This document shows, piece after piece, positions 11,986-25,290 of a DNA stretch of 64,000 nt. The stretch lies in NCBI RefSeq assembly GCF_011397635.1, contig NC_064760.1:25927356-25991355 (forward strand), in the 5' to 3' direction. The translations under genes were made by a program, and so were the position numbers. This stretch comes from Epinephelus fuscoguttatus (taxonomy: Eukaryota; Chordata; Actinopteri; Perciformes; Serranidae). The notes under the pieces were generated by a model, which saw only the letters and a program-made list of their open reading frames with translations, was not told where the DNA came from and did no database searches. The stretch's first letter is position 1, and each line of letters begins with the position of its first letter.

Positions 11986-12882
11986 TTGCAAACTTTCAGT
12001 GTTTTGTGATTTTTTTTTTTGTTCCTCTGACAGTAATCATGCTGTCCTTATCTTTTTTTTCTTTTTTTTTTTTTTTGCTGCAACCAGTAGTTGTTATGTC
12101 ACTAGTTTCAGGTTAACCCAGCACGAGCGATCTCATCAAATCATTAGTAACATGCTTACAAGCTTTACTTAAATCTATGTCTAACCCCTAATTGCACTGT
12201 AATGCAATATCTGACACATAGAGGGAGACGTAGCACCTGTAGTCTTGTGTTCATGTTTATGATCAAACCACCATTTTACTGTCTTTTTTCACCCTATCTT
12301 TACAGAATATCAAGTTCAAAGCATGACTGTCTTTGGATTAATCTTATTTAGAAAGTACAAAGTCACTGATTGATAAAATGGAGTCTAATATAATAAAGAT
12401 AAGCTCACTCTCTTCATTCTTGATGGAGCAGCTCAGGCACAAGTGAACATGTCTTTACAAAACTTCAGCAGAGTCATTCTCACCCACTGGATTTCAAATG
12501 TAGCGGGAAATGTAGCCTTCATTTTTATTTTCTATGGAACGTTACATCGATTGTTAACATTCAGGTCTGGATACTGTTTCTGAAAAACAGTGTTGCTAAT
12601 GATTTGATCTTTCCTCACTTTGAGCACTAATAGATTCCCTGTATCTGGGTGGCAGATAATCAAAGCTTGTGCAAATAAAATCCTAACTGCGTAGTTGGAT
12701 ATCCTTGAGGTGAGAGGGACAATATGTTTGTTTTTTGTTTTTGTTTTTTCTTATGTAGGTGGACTGATCCTTTAGCATGAGATGAGCCCCAGATCAGCTG
12801 TGTTTCTATGAGTAGAAATTAGCTGTAAACACATTTAACAGGAAATATACCATTACAATGCACTCCAAGATCAGACTCAGTA
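11986..12882. other. Intergenic, nothing recognised
   Basis: AT-rich sequence with T-runs near 12010 and 12050. No gene or clear repeat was identified. Confidence 0.5.
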
Positions 12883-12883
12883 T

Positions 12884-14889
12884 CTGGTGCCATATTCACA
12901 GACTTTCTGAGAACCCTCTCAGAGAGCTCCTAACTTAGCTTTAAAAATACAATGAGCAGTCCAAGACTAGGAGTGATTTAGGAAAGTTCTCAGAGTAACT
13001 CTGAGCAAGGAAGGGACAGAAACTTTTACCTTAGTGAGAAGGTGTGACCCTGTTGCTAGGTGTGATGCATTCTTTTATCAGGTGTGATTGGTTGTCACAG
13101 ACACACCCTTTGTGAACCTGAAAGGTGTGGACACCCAGTGGAAATGAAATGTTATGAGTCACAATATGAGGCTGAAAGTGTTGTCAATTTCATGTGATCA
13201 CTTTGCTGTTGAAATGTTGAGACAAACCAAAGTCTTCGAAGCTGCACTGTTGCTGTTTTATAGTTTTCCAAATGTCTTAAGCCCCTTTTTCACCCAACAC
13301 TTTCAGTATGGTACCTTTGGAAGCAAAAGTCTGTTTCCACTGCAAACAGTACCCTTAAATGTGGGCAGGGTTGTTGTCACTCACTGCTCCGTCCAGCGCT
13401 CACTGTATTTCCTCCTTTATTAGTCTGCACCTCGTTTATCATCCACAGAACAAGGCTGCATGCCAACATTTTCTGAGCAAAATAAAACAGGCTGCAGTGA
13501 GAGTCCATCTCAATGGGATATTTAAAAATAGAAGGTTTGTGCATTTAGTCCTTCTCAGGCAAGCTCAGGGGTTTATTGTTGCCTTAGCCCACAGGAACAA
13601 TGCTCCACAACACTTTTTTCTTTTTTTCTTTTTGAGGCTTTCACATAACCTGGTTGAAATTGATATATAAACACGTGAAGATCCACTCAATGGTCAAAGT
13701 TGTCACACTGAAATTTTAGGCGTGGTGATGGTTTCACGTTGTCAACACATTGAGTAACGTTACAAGTAAACGTTCCACCTTAAAAGTCGCCGGCAGTCAG
13801 CCCAGTGAATTAGGTTATTGTTTTCTTCAACTCCAGCTGCAGCAAGAGAAAGCAAAACATCCTTTCATTTAATAGTTACTGTATATTAATAAAACTCTCC
13901 ACGGTGTCAACACTGGTTACATGAGCCTCAAAACCAGCCACAGCTCAGCCCTGAGCAGAGCGACTGTCCACTATTGACCAATCAATGCACTGCAGTGTTC
14001 ACAGCTCCACCTTTTAGTACCAGATCTGTGTGCTAGGTACCCCAACAGAGGGGGGGCCAAAAATGGGGATGGTACAGAACGGTTCCATGGATACCATCCA
14101 CAACTTTTTACAGTGGAAAAAAATAATGTTTCTGCCATTATAGCGTTATTTCGTTTGGTAGGCAATGTGTGATTATCCCTAAAGAGATCGACCACAAATA
14201 TTCCTGCATGATCGACTCTGCAGAGTTTCATTTACTTACTGTCATTCAGCATTTGTAGCACCTTAAGCACCTCAATAGTCCCTCCTCCCTACTCTTAACA
14301 GTTTTTTACCTCAGAAGCTCTCTTTAGAGCTAAGACGCTCTGTGAATAACTTTTTTATATCTTTGCCCGGACCTAGTCTTAACTTTAAGGGGAAATTCTT
14401 AGGAAACGTCATTCATTCATTCATTCATCTTCTAACCGCTTCATCCTCTTGAGGGTCGCGGGGGGCTGGAGCCTATCCCAGCTACATCAGGCGAGAGGCA
14501 GGGTACACCCTGGACAGGTCGCCAGACTATCGCAGGGCTGACACATAGAGACAAACAACCATTCACGCTCACATTCACACCTATGGACAATTTAGAGTTA
14601 TCAATTAACCTAGTCCCCAATCTGCATGTCTTTGGACTGTGGGAGGAAGCCGGAGTGCCCGGAGAGAACCCACGCTGACACGGGGAGAACATGCAAACTC
14701 CGCACAGAAGGGCTCCCACGCCCGGGATCGAACCGGCAACCCTCTTGCTGTGAGGCGAGAGTGCTAACCACCACACCACCGTGCCGCCCCAGGAAACATC
14801 ATAATTCTTTAAAAAAAAAAAAAAAAATCTTTGAATTTTGTCACTAGGAGCAACTCTTTGTACAAGGAAGCTTTGTGAATATGGCCCCT
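12884..14889. mobile_element. Inverted-repeat element with nested insertions
   Basis: The left end contains GGTGCCATATTCACAGACTT and the right end, read in reverse, GGGGCCATATTCACAAAGCT, so both ends share a GCCATATTCACA core. Further degenerate inverted matches with alternating CTCTCAGAGAG-like blocks lie inside both ends. No transposase frame was found. A SINE (14413-14790) has inserted into its right half. The middle (about 13280-14130) looks like another palindromic element whose limits I could not fix. Confidence 0.5.
14413..14790 (-). mobile_element. tRNA-derived SINE, full length, with target duplication
   Basis: Read on the minus strand it begins GGGGCGGCACGGTGGTGTGG, has a B-box GGTTCGATCCC, a conserved body (TTTGCATGTTCTCCCCGTGT) and ends in an ATGAATGA tail. 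It is flanked by AGGAAACGTCAT (14401-14412) and AGGAAACATCAT (14791-14802), a 12-bp target duplication with one difference. It is a common teleost SINE; a second copy sits at 41279. Confidence 0.9.
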
Positions 14890-17473
14890 GGTTTTCATAC
14901 TCACACTGATTTTGTGAAAAAATATCAAGTCATTCAATTCAAAACTAATAATGAAATTGCAGTTTTTGGATTTACAGTAGGTGAGGAGAAACATGCATGA
15001 GGAAGAGCATTTTTTTCCCATCTGTGCAAGACTTGAGATGGACCCTCAATTGTTTACATCTCTCATAAGATAATCAGTTGTTTTTTTAGTTTTGTCTTCT
15101 TTTCCCTTTTGGTTTGTTTTCAGAAGCTGACTTCATGTGGACTTTGTAAAGAAGCCACACCAGTCTTGTTACACTCATTACTGCATCACTGCAGCAAATG
15201 AGGACTGCAGGGATGCAATAATGCTAGCTGTCAGTTAGCATTGTATCCCCTTGGGCTGGGAGATAAAGTCAAAGCATAGTATTACCAGGAAATAGATTAA
15301 CAAGGTCTAACACTTGCATTCCCAAAACTTCAGATGATACATTTATGTGGTTTGGGGGAAACTGTCCAAAATGGAGAGGGATATTTGTATATAGCAGGGG
15401 ATGATAGTCAATATGTGTGTGTTTTCTTTTGATTCTTCTTTGTGAGGAAACTTAGAAGCTCATGTTTGCTCTCTTGATTCATTTCAGAAAACTTACCCAT
15501 AGTGGTTCGTACTTATACTCAATGTTCAAGGCGGGATAAAACAATACGATAACAGTGACACCTTCCAGTCCAGTACAATCCAACAAACCACCATGGTGAT
15601 TTTTGTTAAGACTATTTCAGAGAAGCGCTGTTCTGTTGCAGTGGATTAATGCTGAACATCTTGACAAAACTCAAATGACCAAATGACTACAATCTTCATA
15701 AGTCAAGATGGATTCCAGTGTGATTCTATTAACTGTAACTGCATTACATTGTAATCTTGTTATGTTGCTCACCCTCTGTGATTACAATTTTCCCCCAAAA
15801 AATATTTCAAAAGAACTTTTTCTTTGAGGAGTCAGTCATCTCTCTGAGAAATCTCCCCTCTCTGACCTTCAGACAACCACGCCATGACCAGTTTGCTGGA
15901 AGCTCAGTGATAAAAATCAATAACCAGACTCAACAGTCAGAGCCTCTCCATTTATCCATCCTTCAACTCAAAGTGTCCAGTCCTACATTCTGAAGCTTTT
16001 ATCAGCCATAAAACATAAGCATCCTCCTGCATCAATCTAATTCTTATTGGACATGTAAGTGGCTGAGAACAAGAGGTTCAAGACAGAGAAGAGAGGCACA
16101 CTGAACAGGAAGTGATGAACCCTCCTTTTGTCTTTGTGTATAAAAACATCCTGAAATAACTTGTGAAAATATTATGCTGACATTGTATGTGACTGCGATT
16201 AACTGCTCAAGATAATTGCATTCTGTTGTAAGATGGGTTAAAAGGTTGAATTTAATAGTTGGAGGAGTATAAAATCTTGATCCCATGGCAGATACAGAAG
16301 AGTGGGCCTTTTTCACAGAAGACATTTTGACATGTCACAGTAGGAATAGCACAGATCGAAATGATACAGTGAATGATTTCAGGGCTTTCAGTGAGTTTCA
16401 GGGCCCTGGTTTTGCTCAGTCACAGACTGTCATGGTTTACTGGGAACTTGGACTGATTGAAGCCATGGTTTATGTTATTAGTAACACCTGTGCTTCTCCT
16501 ACTGTGGCAGATCAAATTATCTGCTGTGGAAAACACCTGTGTGTGAAGTCAGTGCAGAGGGCTGAAATGGGTGAGAAAATCTTTTTTGATAACTTATTTT
16601 TGCAAAAAAAAAAAAAAGAGAGAGAGAGAATGGAGGACTTATTTTTCTCCCTAAGAAAATGTGTTGGTTTTCCTGCTAGCTCCTGTTCTTTCTTAACCAT
16701 GGATGCGTTCAGCCCCACCATTTATTTAAACAGAAACAGTGATATATTGAACACTCTGTTGTGTTACACGGGCACACTGCTTTTTAATATGGCAACATTT
16801 AATTCACTTTAATTCAAAGGGCTTTATTGGCTTGGGAAACATACTCATACATTGCCAAAGCAAGTGTGAAATAAAATCAAAAACCGTATGTACAATAAGT
16901 AAAGATCCCTAAGAATTTGGTTTGTATACATATTGCTGCTGATTTTTCACACCCACCAATCAGGAGAAAACACATGTCTTTGAGGTAATATGTTGTTCAA
17001 CCTGGAAACTGACAAACACTGTTTTGAGATTAAACATTCCCCGTGTACTGTGGTGGGCAGGACTTAAACCTTCTGTACATGTACACATGAGGGGAGGAGC
17101 TAGAGGTAAACATTTGGGGCTACTGTTACTATTTCTAAGTTACATAACACAGGTAGGGGAGGAATTTGGCATAAATGGCATTACTAATCTTTAAAACGTT
17201 TTTTTTTTTGGTTATATACTTAGCTGGATTAGAGTTCACAGAATGAATCTGACAAATCTGCTACATTTGAATCCATACCATAATAACCTGGACTGCTCTA
17301 ATTGCAAATTAAGTATTCCCACCAATGCCAAATAAATGTGGAATTGAAGAACATTTAAAGAATTTTATGATCATAGTCACTTACCAGTAACATGTTAATG
17401 GTTTAGGAGAAAATAATAGAAGGCTAAAGTGAATTTAGTACTTAGTATGTTTCCATGAGTTAACCTTTTGACC
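14890..17473. other. Intergenic, no gene supported
   Basis: The longest frame (16285-16812, 175 codons) has no splice context, no recognisable domain and runs across a poly-A/GA tract. A short stretch at about 16811-16900 resembles the tail of a dispersed fish repeat (TTTATTGGCTTGGGAAACAT). Confidence 0.45.
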
Positions 17474-18841
17474 TTAAAAGTGCAATATATAATTTTCTGC
17501 TGCTAGGGGTCTCAAACCAAAACAATAACAGAAGACGGAGTTGGATGACGTCACGAAGTAGCGTGGGATCATGGGAGTTGTAGCTTTATAACAGATACAG
17601 ATCTAACGCTCCTCACGCCGTGTAACTGAAACCGACCGTGGCAGTTTTTTTGGCAGAGCGAGCTTCAGCAGCAGAGAAATGCTCATAGACGAGGTATATT
17701 ACTGAAGTTATATTCACTTTATGTTTCACTTTATGCAAATGGGGTCCGTCGGCCAGTGTAGCAGCCCAAGCCGATCTGGTACCTACACCGGATCGTCAAA
17801 CTCTGATCTAACTATCAGTAGTAGCCTAACATCCTCTATTGCCCGGACATGTCCACTTTTCACGTCCCGTCCGGGGCGTCCGGGTTTTTTTTATAAACTG
17901 ATTATAATGTCCGGTTTTCCGTGTGTTAAAATCATGGCTCTCTTTTTTAGCAACTGTCTCGCTAACCTCAGTTATTTACACTCTATTCAGAAATGCTACT
18001 TACTTTAGCTGAGCGGTTAGCAATCTGCTAGTTATTTGAGCAAACTGCTAGTTACTTAGCTTTACAGTTAGCGATGGCTTCTCCCTCTCTGCTGCTCTCT
18101 CTTGCTCAGTGCGTCTTATGTTTAGCTATTCCTCTGCCTCTTTTATAAATGCAGTTCATTTACCGGCATCAGCTCAGCATTATAGAAACCTATCATTAGA
18201 TGTTGTGGTTAGCCAGCCTCCGCTCCACACCGCTCCGCAGTGCTGGTGCCCCGGCGGGCAGCAGTGCTTGCAATACACTGGTGGAAATGATTAATATTTC
18301 GATAACATCAGCCAGATGTTTGCTTACCTGTCTAGTAGAACACACGCGAGGTCAGCATCGAATTGTAGTCCTAGATTTTCACGAAGCTCTTTCCATCTCG
18401 GAAAGGCCAAACCAATATTTATCCTGGATTTAGCTCTCTTCTTATCCCAAATTCTTCTGGGATCGCTTGGTTGACCGTACGTTTCCATTTTACCGGCTTG
18501 TTTACCAGGACAGCTTCGGTGTCAGAAGGTGCAGCAACCGTCAATGCATAATCATGATCCATGACGAGTTAGCTTAGCCTAGCAACAGTAATGTTCATTC
18601 TCTGACGTCTCATCCGGTCTGCTTCTTCTCCATTTAATGGCTATGGTAACTGGAGTTACGCCGCCATTGCGACCTAATGACACGGTCCGTAACTGTTATT
18701 AATATTTCACATTTATCTGGGTTTGAAAAATTATTGGAAACATTTCTGATAATCAAAGTACACAACTAAACAAAATATATAATATTGGTTTAGTCGTTTT
18801 TAGACATTTTTATGTGGAAAAACTACATATTATACCTTTAA
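17474..18841. mobile_element. TTAA-flanked inverted-repeat DNA element
   Basis: TTAA stands at 17474-17477 and again at 18838-18841. Just inside, the left end AAGTGCAATATATAATTTT and the reversed right end AGGTATAATATGTAGTTTT form an imperfect terminal inverted repeat. TTAA duplication is typical of the piggyBac superfamily, but no transposase is visible and the termini are not the classical ones. Interior frames are short. Confidence 0.55.
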
Positions 18842-19882
18842 AGCAGCTCTGCGGAACTTTACGTTTTCGTTGATTATAGTGCCCCCTTTGGTCGAAGCGG
18901 TATGACACCCACAGCCTGGTGTTGTAAAATCTCGACAGCAACCGGCAATTACCGCATGCATTTGTTTTGGAGAGCGAAAGGAAAATCATAAATGTTCTGG
19001 TGTAGCTCTGAATTTCTTATAAACTGAGGACAACTGCCTGCTGTATATTTGTGTTCATGGTCACAGTCACAGATCATTTTCTGGCGTTTGTTGTAACATT
19101 ACTAGTCTATGGTTGTAACATTACTAGACAAAAGCAGTTCACATCAGCTAACGTTACATTTAGCTTGCTTATAACTTCCATGTCGTCATATATTGAAGTG
19201 AAACAACGTCTAACAAGTTGCGGTATATTCTCTAAATAAAAACAAAAATTTTTATGTGGAAAAACTACATATTATACCTTTAAAGCAGCTCTCCACTTAG
19301 TGAATGCGGCTGATTATAGTGCCCTTTGGTCGAGCCCTATCACAGTCCCGTTTAGCCTTCTTCTGTTCTTTTTTTTTAGATGGTGCTCCTTCGTTATCCG
19401 CCATGACATCGAAAGTACAACCAAGTCCTTATAGATACATCTGGTAAAACTGTTATGTGTTCAGCAATGCCCGTTGTGTACCGCTTACTCGAAGAACACT
19501 CTCTGTAAACACACTTCTCTCAATTTATTGGCGGATCGCAAACAACTTCCAGGTGCATACCACCACCTACTGTACAAGAGACTACTCCCTACTACATGTC
19601 ATTTAGCCTGTTTCTTAAATCCTACTCATAAACACGGCTCCTTCTTCTTCTGTGGTTTAATGGCTGCGGGCTGCTGCGGGCATGCAGACTTACTTCCTCC
19701 TCCAGGTGCCGTGTTCTGGTTTGCTGACTTCCGCTGTGTGTCCGACCCGAGCCAGGCTACGCTAAATAGCCATTTAGAGAAAGGCTTTTTTTGTCGCTGT
19801 TGGGTTAAATAAATATGCGGATCTTCAAGGGGGGGTGATACGAACATTATGAATGGTAAAAAGTTCCGCACAGCTGCTTTAA
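18838..19882. mobile_element. Second TTAA-flanked element abutting the first
   Basis: The termini AGCAGCTCTGCGGAACTTT (left, from 18842) and its reverse complement with one change (right, ending 19878) are a clean inverted repeat, each next to TTAA. It shares the TTAA at 18838-18841 with the preceding element. Inside, 19248-19330 repeats the junction of the two elements. A lysine-rich 35-codon frame starts on the minus strand at 19404 (MADNEGAPSKKKEQKK) and ends at 19297. Confidence 0.65.
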
Positions 19883-21650
19883 TTTTAAGGCGGTGGTTCA
19901 AAAATATTACCGTGCAGTAGGTATTTTTTTACAGCAGACATTTCGACTTGTCATAGGAAAAGCACAGATGTTACTCATAGTGCTAATGACGGCTCTGCTC
20001 TATTCAGTTGTTTCAGTGAGCGTGACAGTGACTACGTTCACATGCACAAAAAAAAATCCAGTTTTTATTAATATTCATGCAGCCGTACATACTCCAATAC
20101 TTAACATGTCAAAATATGGAAAAGTGGAACAACTGGAGCCGTTTTTGCCATTTTGCCTCTTTGCAAGTTTCAAGTGGCGAATTTGTTGGACTTTGCAAAC
20201 ACAAACTCCCTCTTTCATTACTTCAAGCACCATCTTTAACTACAGATGAAAATGAGCTTATAGCTAACTCTGGTGCAAGTAAGTAGCTGTGCACTGTCCC
20301 TGGTAAATCAAAAAAAAATTACAGGTCAGCGTTGCGATATTTGGGCATGTCCAAAAACCTGTTGATATCCTAGTCTTTCATATTGTTTCAACTTAGACAT
20401 TTTTCTTCTCCTCAACAGAAATGTGGGCTTTTCTTTTGAACATGCATCTTTACCTAAAAAGCCTTGCAAACTGTTTAGCCCGGTCCCACCCTGAATTTGT
20501 CGAAATCCGGTGTTTAGGCAGTGATTTGTGGTGTGAGAAACCAACAAAAAAAAGGCGTCCTTTAACGTCAGCATGATACACAGCCCGTTGGCATTACATT
20601 TTGCCCGGCGGCATCAGGGAGAAACGTAGTGGGACAAGGACAAAAGTTAAGGCTGCGCAGGTCCGAGTTTGACAGGCGGGAGAGGCATTGGTTGGGTGGG
20701 TCCAACAAACACCAACTTTCACCCGGGTGAGCGGTGTTCACGTCCCGTAAGATTCTAAAGCCAAACCCTGTCCTTTTTTTCCTAAACCCAACCATGTGTG
20801 TTTGTTGTTGAAGCAATAACAGGTCAATTCGCAGTGTTGTACAGACATAGTGCGTTTATTTTGAAAGAGACTGTATGTAAACATTAAATTTCCTTAAAAT
20901 GGAAGTGTATATTGAAAGAAGACACAGTGTCCCAGAACATCAACAACCAACGTACCCAGGGTACCTTGCATGTCGTACTTGGACATGAGAAGTCCATGAC
21001 CAAAACGTCAGTATGTGACGAGGCTGGAGTGAGAATGTGTTGAACTGTTGTTTGTGTACAACACATCCATGACAACGTACAGAGGTGACCGTGAACAGGC
21101 AAGAGGCATTGTGTAGGAAACTTCTTAATCAGAAAATGCTTCATTAGGAGGAGCATTCAATATGCAGTATTGGATGCTCCAATACGTCAGTGAGGCAGCA
21201 TGTACGTTACAAGGATCCTAAAATCAAAGCAGCTAAATGTAATTCAGTCGTCATTAATTTTTATTTCTTACACCTGTGTTGTTCCTAATGTCCTACGTGA
21301 CAAAGGCCCACTGTTTGCCTTTCTACAGTCCACACATTATAAACACATCAGAATCAGTGCAGTCTTGTTGGTGTTCAGCTGAGAGCCATTAAAACAATTC
21401 AGCCCATTCCTAATCTCTTTAATATGCCTGCTGATAAGACTGCTATTTCCCTGTAAACACACGCACAGCAACAAATACAAATACCACCAGCATGACTGGT
21501 GTTTAATCTTGTGTTTGTCATGTTGTTCATAAATTTACATCCTGTCATTTCTACTTCCAGTTGAAGCCTGGTTGATGTCGTGCCTCGTGTTTGTCATTAG
21601 CAGAATGCAGTCAGCATGCTGCCAGAGAGTCTGTCAAGAGTATAACTGAA
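19883..21650. other. Intergenic, unclassified
   Basis: No gene is seen. Short frames have no splice or domain support. The part at 20330-20830 is GC-richer than its surroundings and may be repeat-derived, but I could not find its ends. Confidence 0.4.
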
Positions 21651-21652
21651 GA

Positions 21653-21722
21653 GAGTGTGTGTGTGTGTGTGCGTGTGTGCGTGTGTGCGTGTGTGTGCGC
21701 GTGCGCACGTGTGTGTGTGTGT
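21653..21722. repeat. (GT)n / (GC) microsatellite
   Basis: Alternating purine-pyrimidine tract of GT with GC interruptions, about 70 bases, capable of Z-DNA. Confidence 0.9.
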
Positions 21723-21870
21723 ACGTGTCTATGTGCGTGTCTTTGAAGCAAATTTAGTTCCTTGTGACTAGTCCATTAGAGACCCGTAAAAAGCCAGGAA
21801 TCTTTTTATAGGTTAGATGCAAAGAAGACGTGACTCATCTGACTCATCAGAGGTCATGCTGCCTCCAACA

Positions 21871-21932
21871 AACACACGCACACACACCTACACACATGCC
21901 CACACACACACAGACACACACACACACACACA
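21871..21932. repeat. (CA)n microsatellite
   Basis: Impure CA repeat about 150 bp after the GT tract, in the opposite sense. Confidence 0.9.
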
Positions 21933-22159
21933 ACTACATAAGATTGAAAGCCTTTTTCCCCCCAGACACAGGAGCCGCTTGTTGGATGTGGTGTATGAAT
22001 CTTCTGGTGAGCAGCCCTGTGATTGTAAACAGATGTATAATATTGATCATGAATATTTCACATCATAAATATATTGAAAAACACATCTGCATTTTAGTCG
22101 TCTAAAATAAAAAATATCATTGGAAAGAATATCTATTTGATGTAAAACGCTTTTAAGAA

Positions 22160-23317
22160 GTATTAACTAGGGCTGGGCAATTTAACAACTATGTATGATA
22201 CGTCGATATATTTTCAAGCAAGATATACATTTAGACAACAGCGTTTATATCGATATCGGGTAAAGTTGTGTTACATGACACATACCAGTGTGCATCTCCC
22301 CTCTCTCACACTCTCTGCACAGCTTCGCCCCACTCATTCACTTGCAAGTTCTCCAGCAACACTTTTTAAAGCCATAGCCTGATGTGCAACACCCCAGAGA
22401 TGAAACTACATGCCGCAGTGACGCAGACGTCCTGTCTATTTTTGAAGGCTGAAACCATTTCCGTTAGTGGAAACGAAGCTTTTATTTACTTTAATTCCCC
22501 AGATAAGAAACAAAAAAATGTGAAGTCAATAAAGCCCCTGCAAAATAGTATTTTAAGTCTTGTGTGTGATTTATCCTGGCTTCATATGAGCAGAGGAAAA
22601 CTCTAATTTAAATTCATACAATGTAAAATGCCATAGGCTTGTGCTAATAACGTTAGCATGTTATATATATGTTTGGAAAATGTGTTTAGTATAAGACAGG
22701 TATTTTGTCAGTGAACCTTGTGAGTTGTAATGGAGCCGAATTTTGTAACGTTACCTTTGTTAAATGTTGCTGTTGTCCCTGGTTTCATATGAGTAGAGGG
22801 AAGGTCCGCTAGCCACTAGGCTAATTTGCACAATGTAAAATGCCATAGGCTTGTGCTAATAACATTAGCATGTTGTATTTGTGGGGAAAATGTGTCCAGA
22901 TAAAGACAAGTGCTTTGTCTGCGAATGCTGCGAGTTATAGTGAAGCTGATTTGTGTACTTGTGTTTGAAATTGTCTCTATTACGCCATGTTTAATGTGTG
23001 TTTAATGTGTGTTTTGAATCAACTAAATTTACAGTACTTCCTCTGCTGACTATAGTGTTTTGGAGGTGTAACTGTTGTGCAGCTGCATATTTTCAAACAG
23101 GGGAATGAAATCCCTGTCTTTGCATTTTATTTTGATCACAGTCTGTTTTTATAAAAGTGCTTGTGTCATCTGACATGTGACATGTGGCTTTGACTTGCAA
23201 CTGAAAACATGTTGCTCATTTCGTACAAAATACTGAGATATATATCGTGTATTGCCAGTCAGTCTGTAAATACCGAGATATGAATTTTCATCCATATTGC
23301 CCAGCCCTAGTATTAAC
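22160..23317. mobile_element. hAT-type non-autonomous transposon with perfect 8-bp target duplication
   Basis: The element spans 22168-23309. It starts TAGGGCTGGGCAAT and ends ATTGCCCAGCCCTA, a perfect 14-bp terminal inverted repeat. It is bordered by identical GTATTAAC at 22160-22167 and 23310-23317. Eight-base duplications and TAGGG/CAGGG termini are hallmarks of hAT. The interior contains a direct repeat (about 22570-22780 and 22785-22990) and no transposase. Confidence 0.9.
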
Positions 23318-24299
23318 CAACTATAGAAATGCATCATTGTGAAATGTGCAAGGAGTTTGCTCCACTTAACTAACCTCTATTATTTTTAAATTTTAGTTTG
23401 AAGTGTATAACGTCATAAACAACATAACAGATGCTGTTAGTTAAACCTGAAAAAAAAATCCAATATACTGCAGTTGGTCTGAGCTCATATTTGTTGAACT
23501 AACCACTGTGAATGAGTTTGTAAAAGAAAATATCACGCCCTTTCTTTGCAAACACATGACTGAATCATCACAGTGGTCAAAGGCCTGAATCTCCCAAAAC
23601 ACACATGCCCTCAAACAGCTTTGTGTCAGAGAAATAAGCTTCTCAGTGGAAGGGAAATAAATTCAGCTTTAAACAGTGATCAGAATCTGAGTTGGAAAAA
23701 TAAAAGAGGCATTGCCTTCATCCAAACACCTGCTGCCCCATTTTTATTATCACATCTTTTCCCTTAAGCAAAACACAACTAACAGCCAGTTTTACCACAA
23801 AGCTGCCCAATGGACCGTCTTTATGTTTATGTAACTCTTGTTAGGTCTGCCCTAAATCCCCAAATAGCGCTTTTTCTTCAAATTGTCCAGTTTAATACGA
23901 GCTGAAATGATTGTGTCGGGGTAAAAATCTGCTGAATTATTTATTGCTTCTAAATTTGTCTCAGAACAAATCAGTCAGTGCGGGACTAAAGTCTTAATTT
24001 ACATGAAGCGCAGTCTACGAGGGCCCGCCATGAAGTCTCACGTTTCAGTAGCCTTCATAGTGAAGAACAGTTGAGAAAGATCAGAAAGAGGCTCACAGAC
24101 TATAGAGTTATAATTCATAAATGAGAAATGCATCCAACAGAGGTGATTACTGAGGCTTCACGCAGTCTCAACTGTGTATTGCATGCACACACTTACAAGT
24201 AAACACGTGGAAAGCTCTCACATGTACATTGATGATGATGCACATTATGTGCTAAAATCAGTGTCAACCATGTTTACAATAGCTCCACTATGTGGAGAT

Positions 24300-24800
24300 G
24301 TCTTGGTAGAAAGGATCATTTATTAGCAGCAGGAACAACGACGCAGGGAGGGAGTTCAAGTATTTTGTTCATGAGTGAGGGTAGAATGGAGTGTGAGATG
24401 GATCGGTGGTTTAGTGCGGCTTCTGCAGTGATGCAGGCGCTGCACCAGACCATTGTGGTGAAGAGGGAGCTGGAAGGCAAAGCTTTCGATTTACTGGTCC
24501 ACCTACGTTCCAACCCTCACCTATGGTCATGAGCTCTGGGTAGAGACTGAAAGAATGAGATTCTGGACACAAGCGGCAGAAATGAGTTCACTCTGTGGCG
24601 TGGCTGGACTCAGCCTTAGGGGCAGACCCAGAACACACTGAAGGGATCAAATATCTCGTCTGGCCTGGGAACACCTTGGGGTCCTCTAGGAGTAGCTGGA
24701 AAGCGCTGTTAGGAAGAGGGACGTCTAGAATACTTTAATCAGCCTGCTGCTTCTGCGTCCCGGCCCTGGATAAGCAGGTGAAAATGGATGAATGGACAGA
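24300..24800 (+). mobile_element. 3' fragment of a non-LTR retrotransposon (Rex-type LINE)
   Basis: Stretches such as GTGGTGAAGAGGGAGCTGGA, CTCACCTATGGTCATGAGCT and CCTGGGAACACCTTGGGGTC match the degraded reverse-transcriptase end seen very often in fish genomes. It ends in a GGATAAGCAG...ATGGATGAATGG tail. The coding frame is broken and shortened internally. The Rex-type label comes from memory and the clade is uncertain. Confidence 0.65.
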
Positions 24801-25243
24801 TGACTAGCACTATACATGTTCAGATAATTCAGATAATTACATATTTTTCCCTCAGTAAATGTAATAGATTACAGATGAGATTACAGATGAGAACTGTAAT
24901 GGATTACAGTTACATGTAACTATTGTGGCTGGAGTGATCTCATAGCAAGATGGTCTCTCGTTACCAAAATTACAGGGGGTGACTGTGTTCACTTCCAGAC
25001 AAAAATAGCATGTCTTAAAAAAGTAAAGAAAAAATAGATCCTCTTTTCCTCTCTCTGTGTTTTTGTTTTGTTTTGTCTCCCCTTCTATCCATGTCTCAGT
25101 TCTCTTTCTCCTGCTCCCCTTTTTCTCTGCCTCTGTTTTTCTCTCTCCATCAATACAGTGGCCAATGACAGTGCTTTGGCTGAGGAAATGGATGGTGTGT
25201 CTATTTTTAGAAGCAGGGAAGGAGGGCAAACCAAAAGTAAGCT

Positions 25244-25290
25244 AGGGAGAGAGGGAGGGAGAAAGGGAGGGAGGGAGGAGGGATGTGAGG
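25244..25290. repeat. Purine-rich GGGA repeat
   Basis: Short impure (GGGAGGGA) tract upstream of the non-coding exon of the 26566 gene. Confidence 0.7.

Noticed and set aside
14626-14847. tRNA gene or small protein suggested by GGTTCGATCCC and 73-codon frame
   Set aside because: The box belongs to the tRNA-derived head of a SINE with target duplications; the frame is the usual shadow of this SINE and recurs at 41239-41442.
16285-16812. 175-codon frame
   Set aside because: Runs through a poly-A and GA tract, has no recognisable domain, splice sites or promoter, and codon use looks random.
21653-21932. CRISPR-like or regulated array of short repeats
   Set aside because: Plain GT and CA microsatellites in a vertebrate genome.
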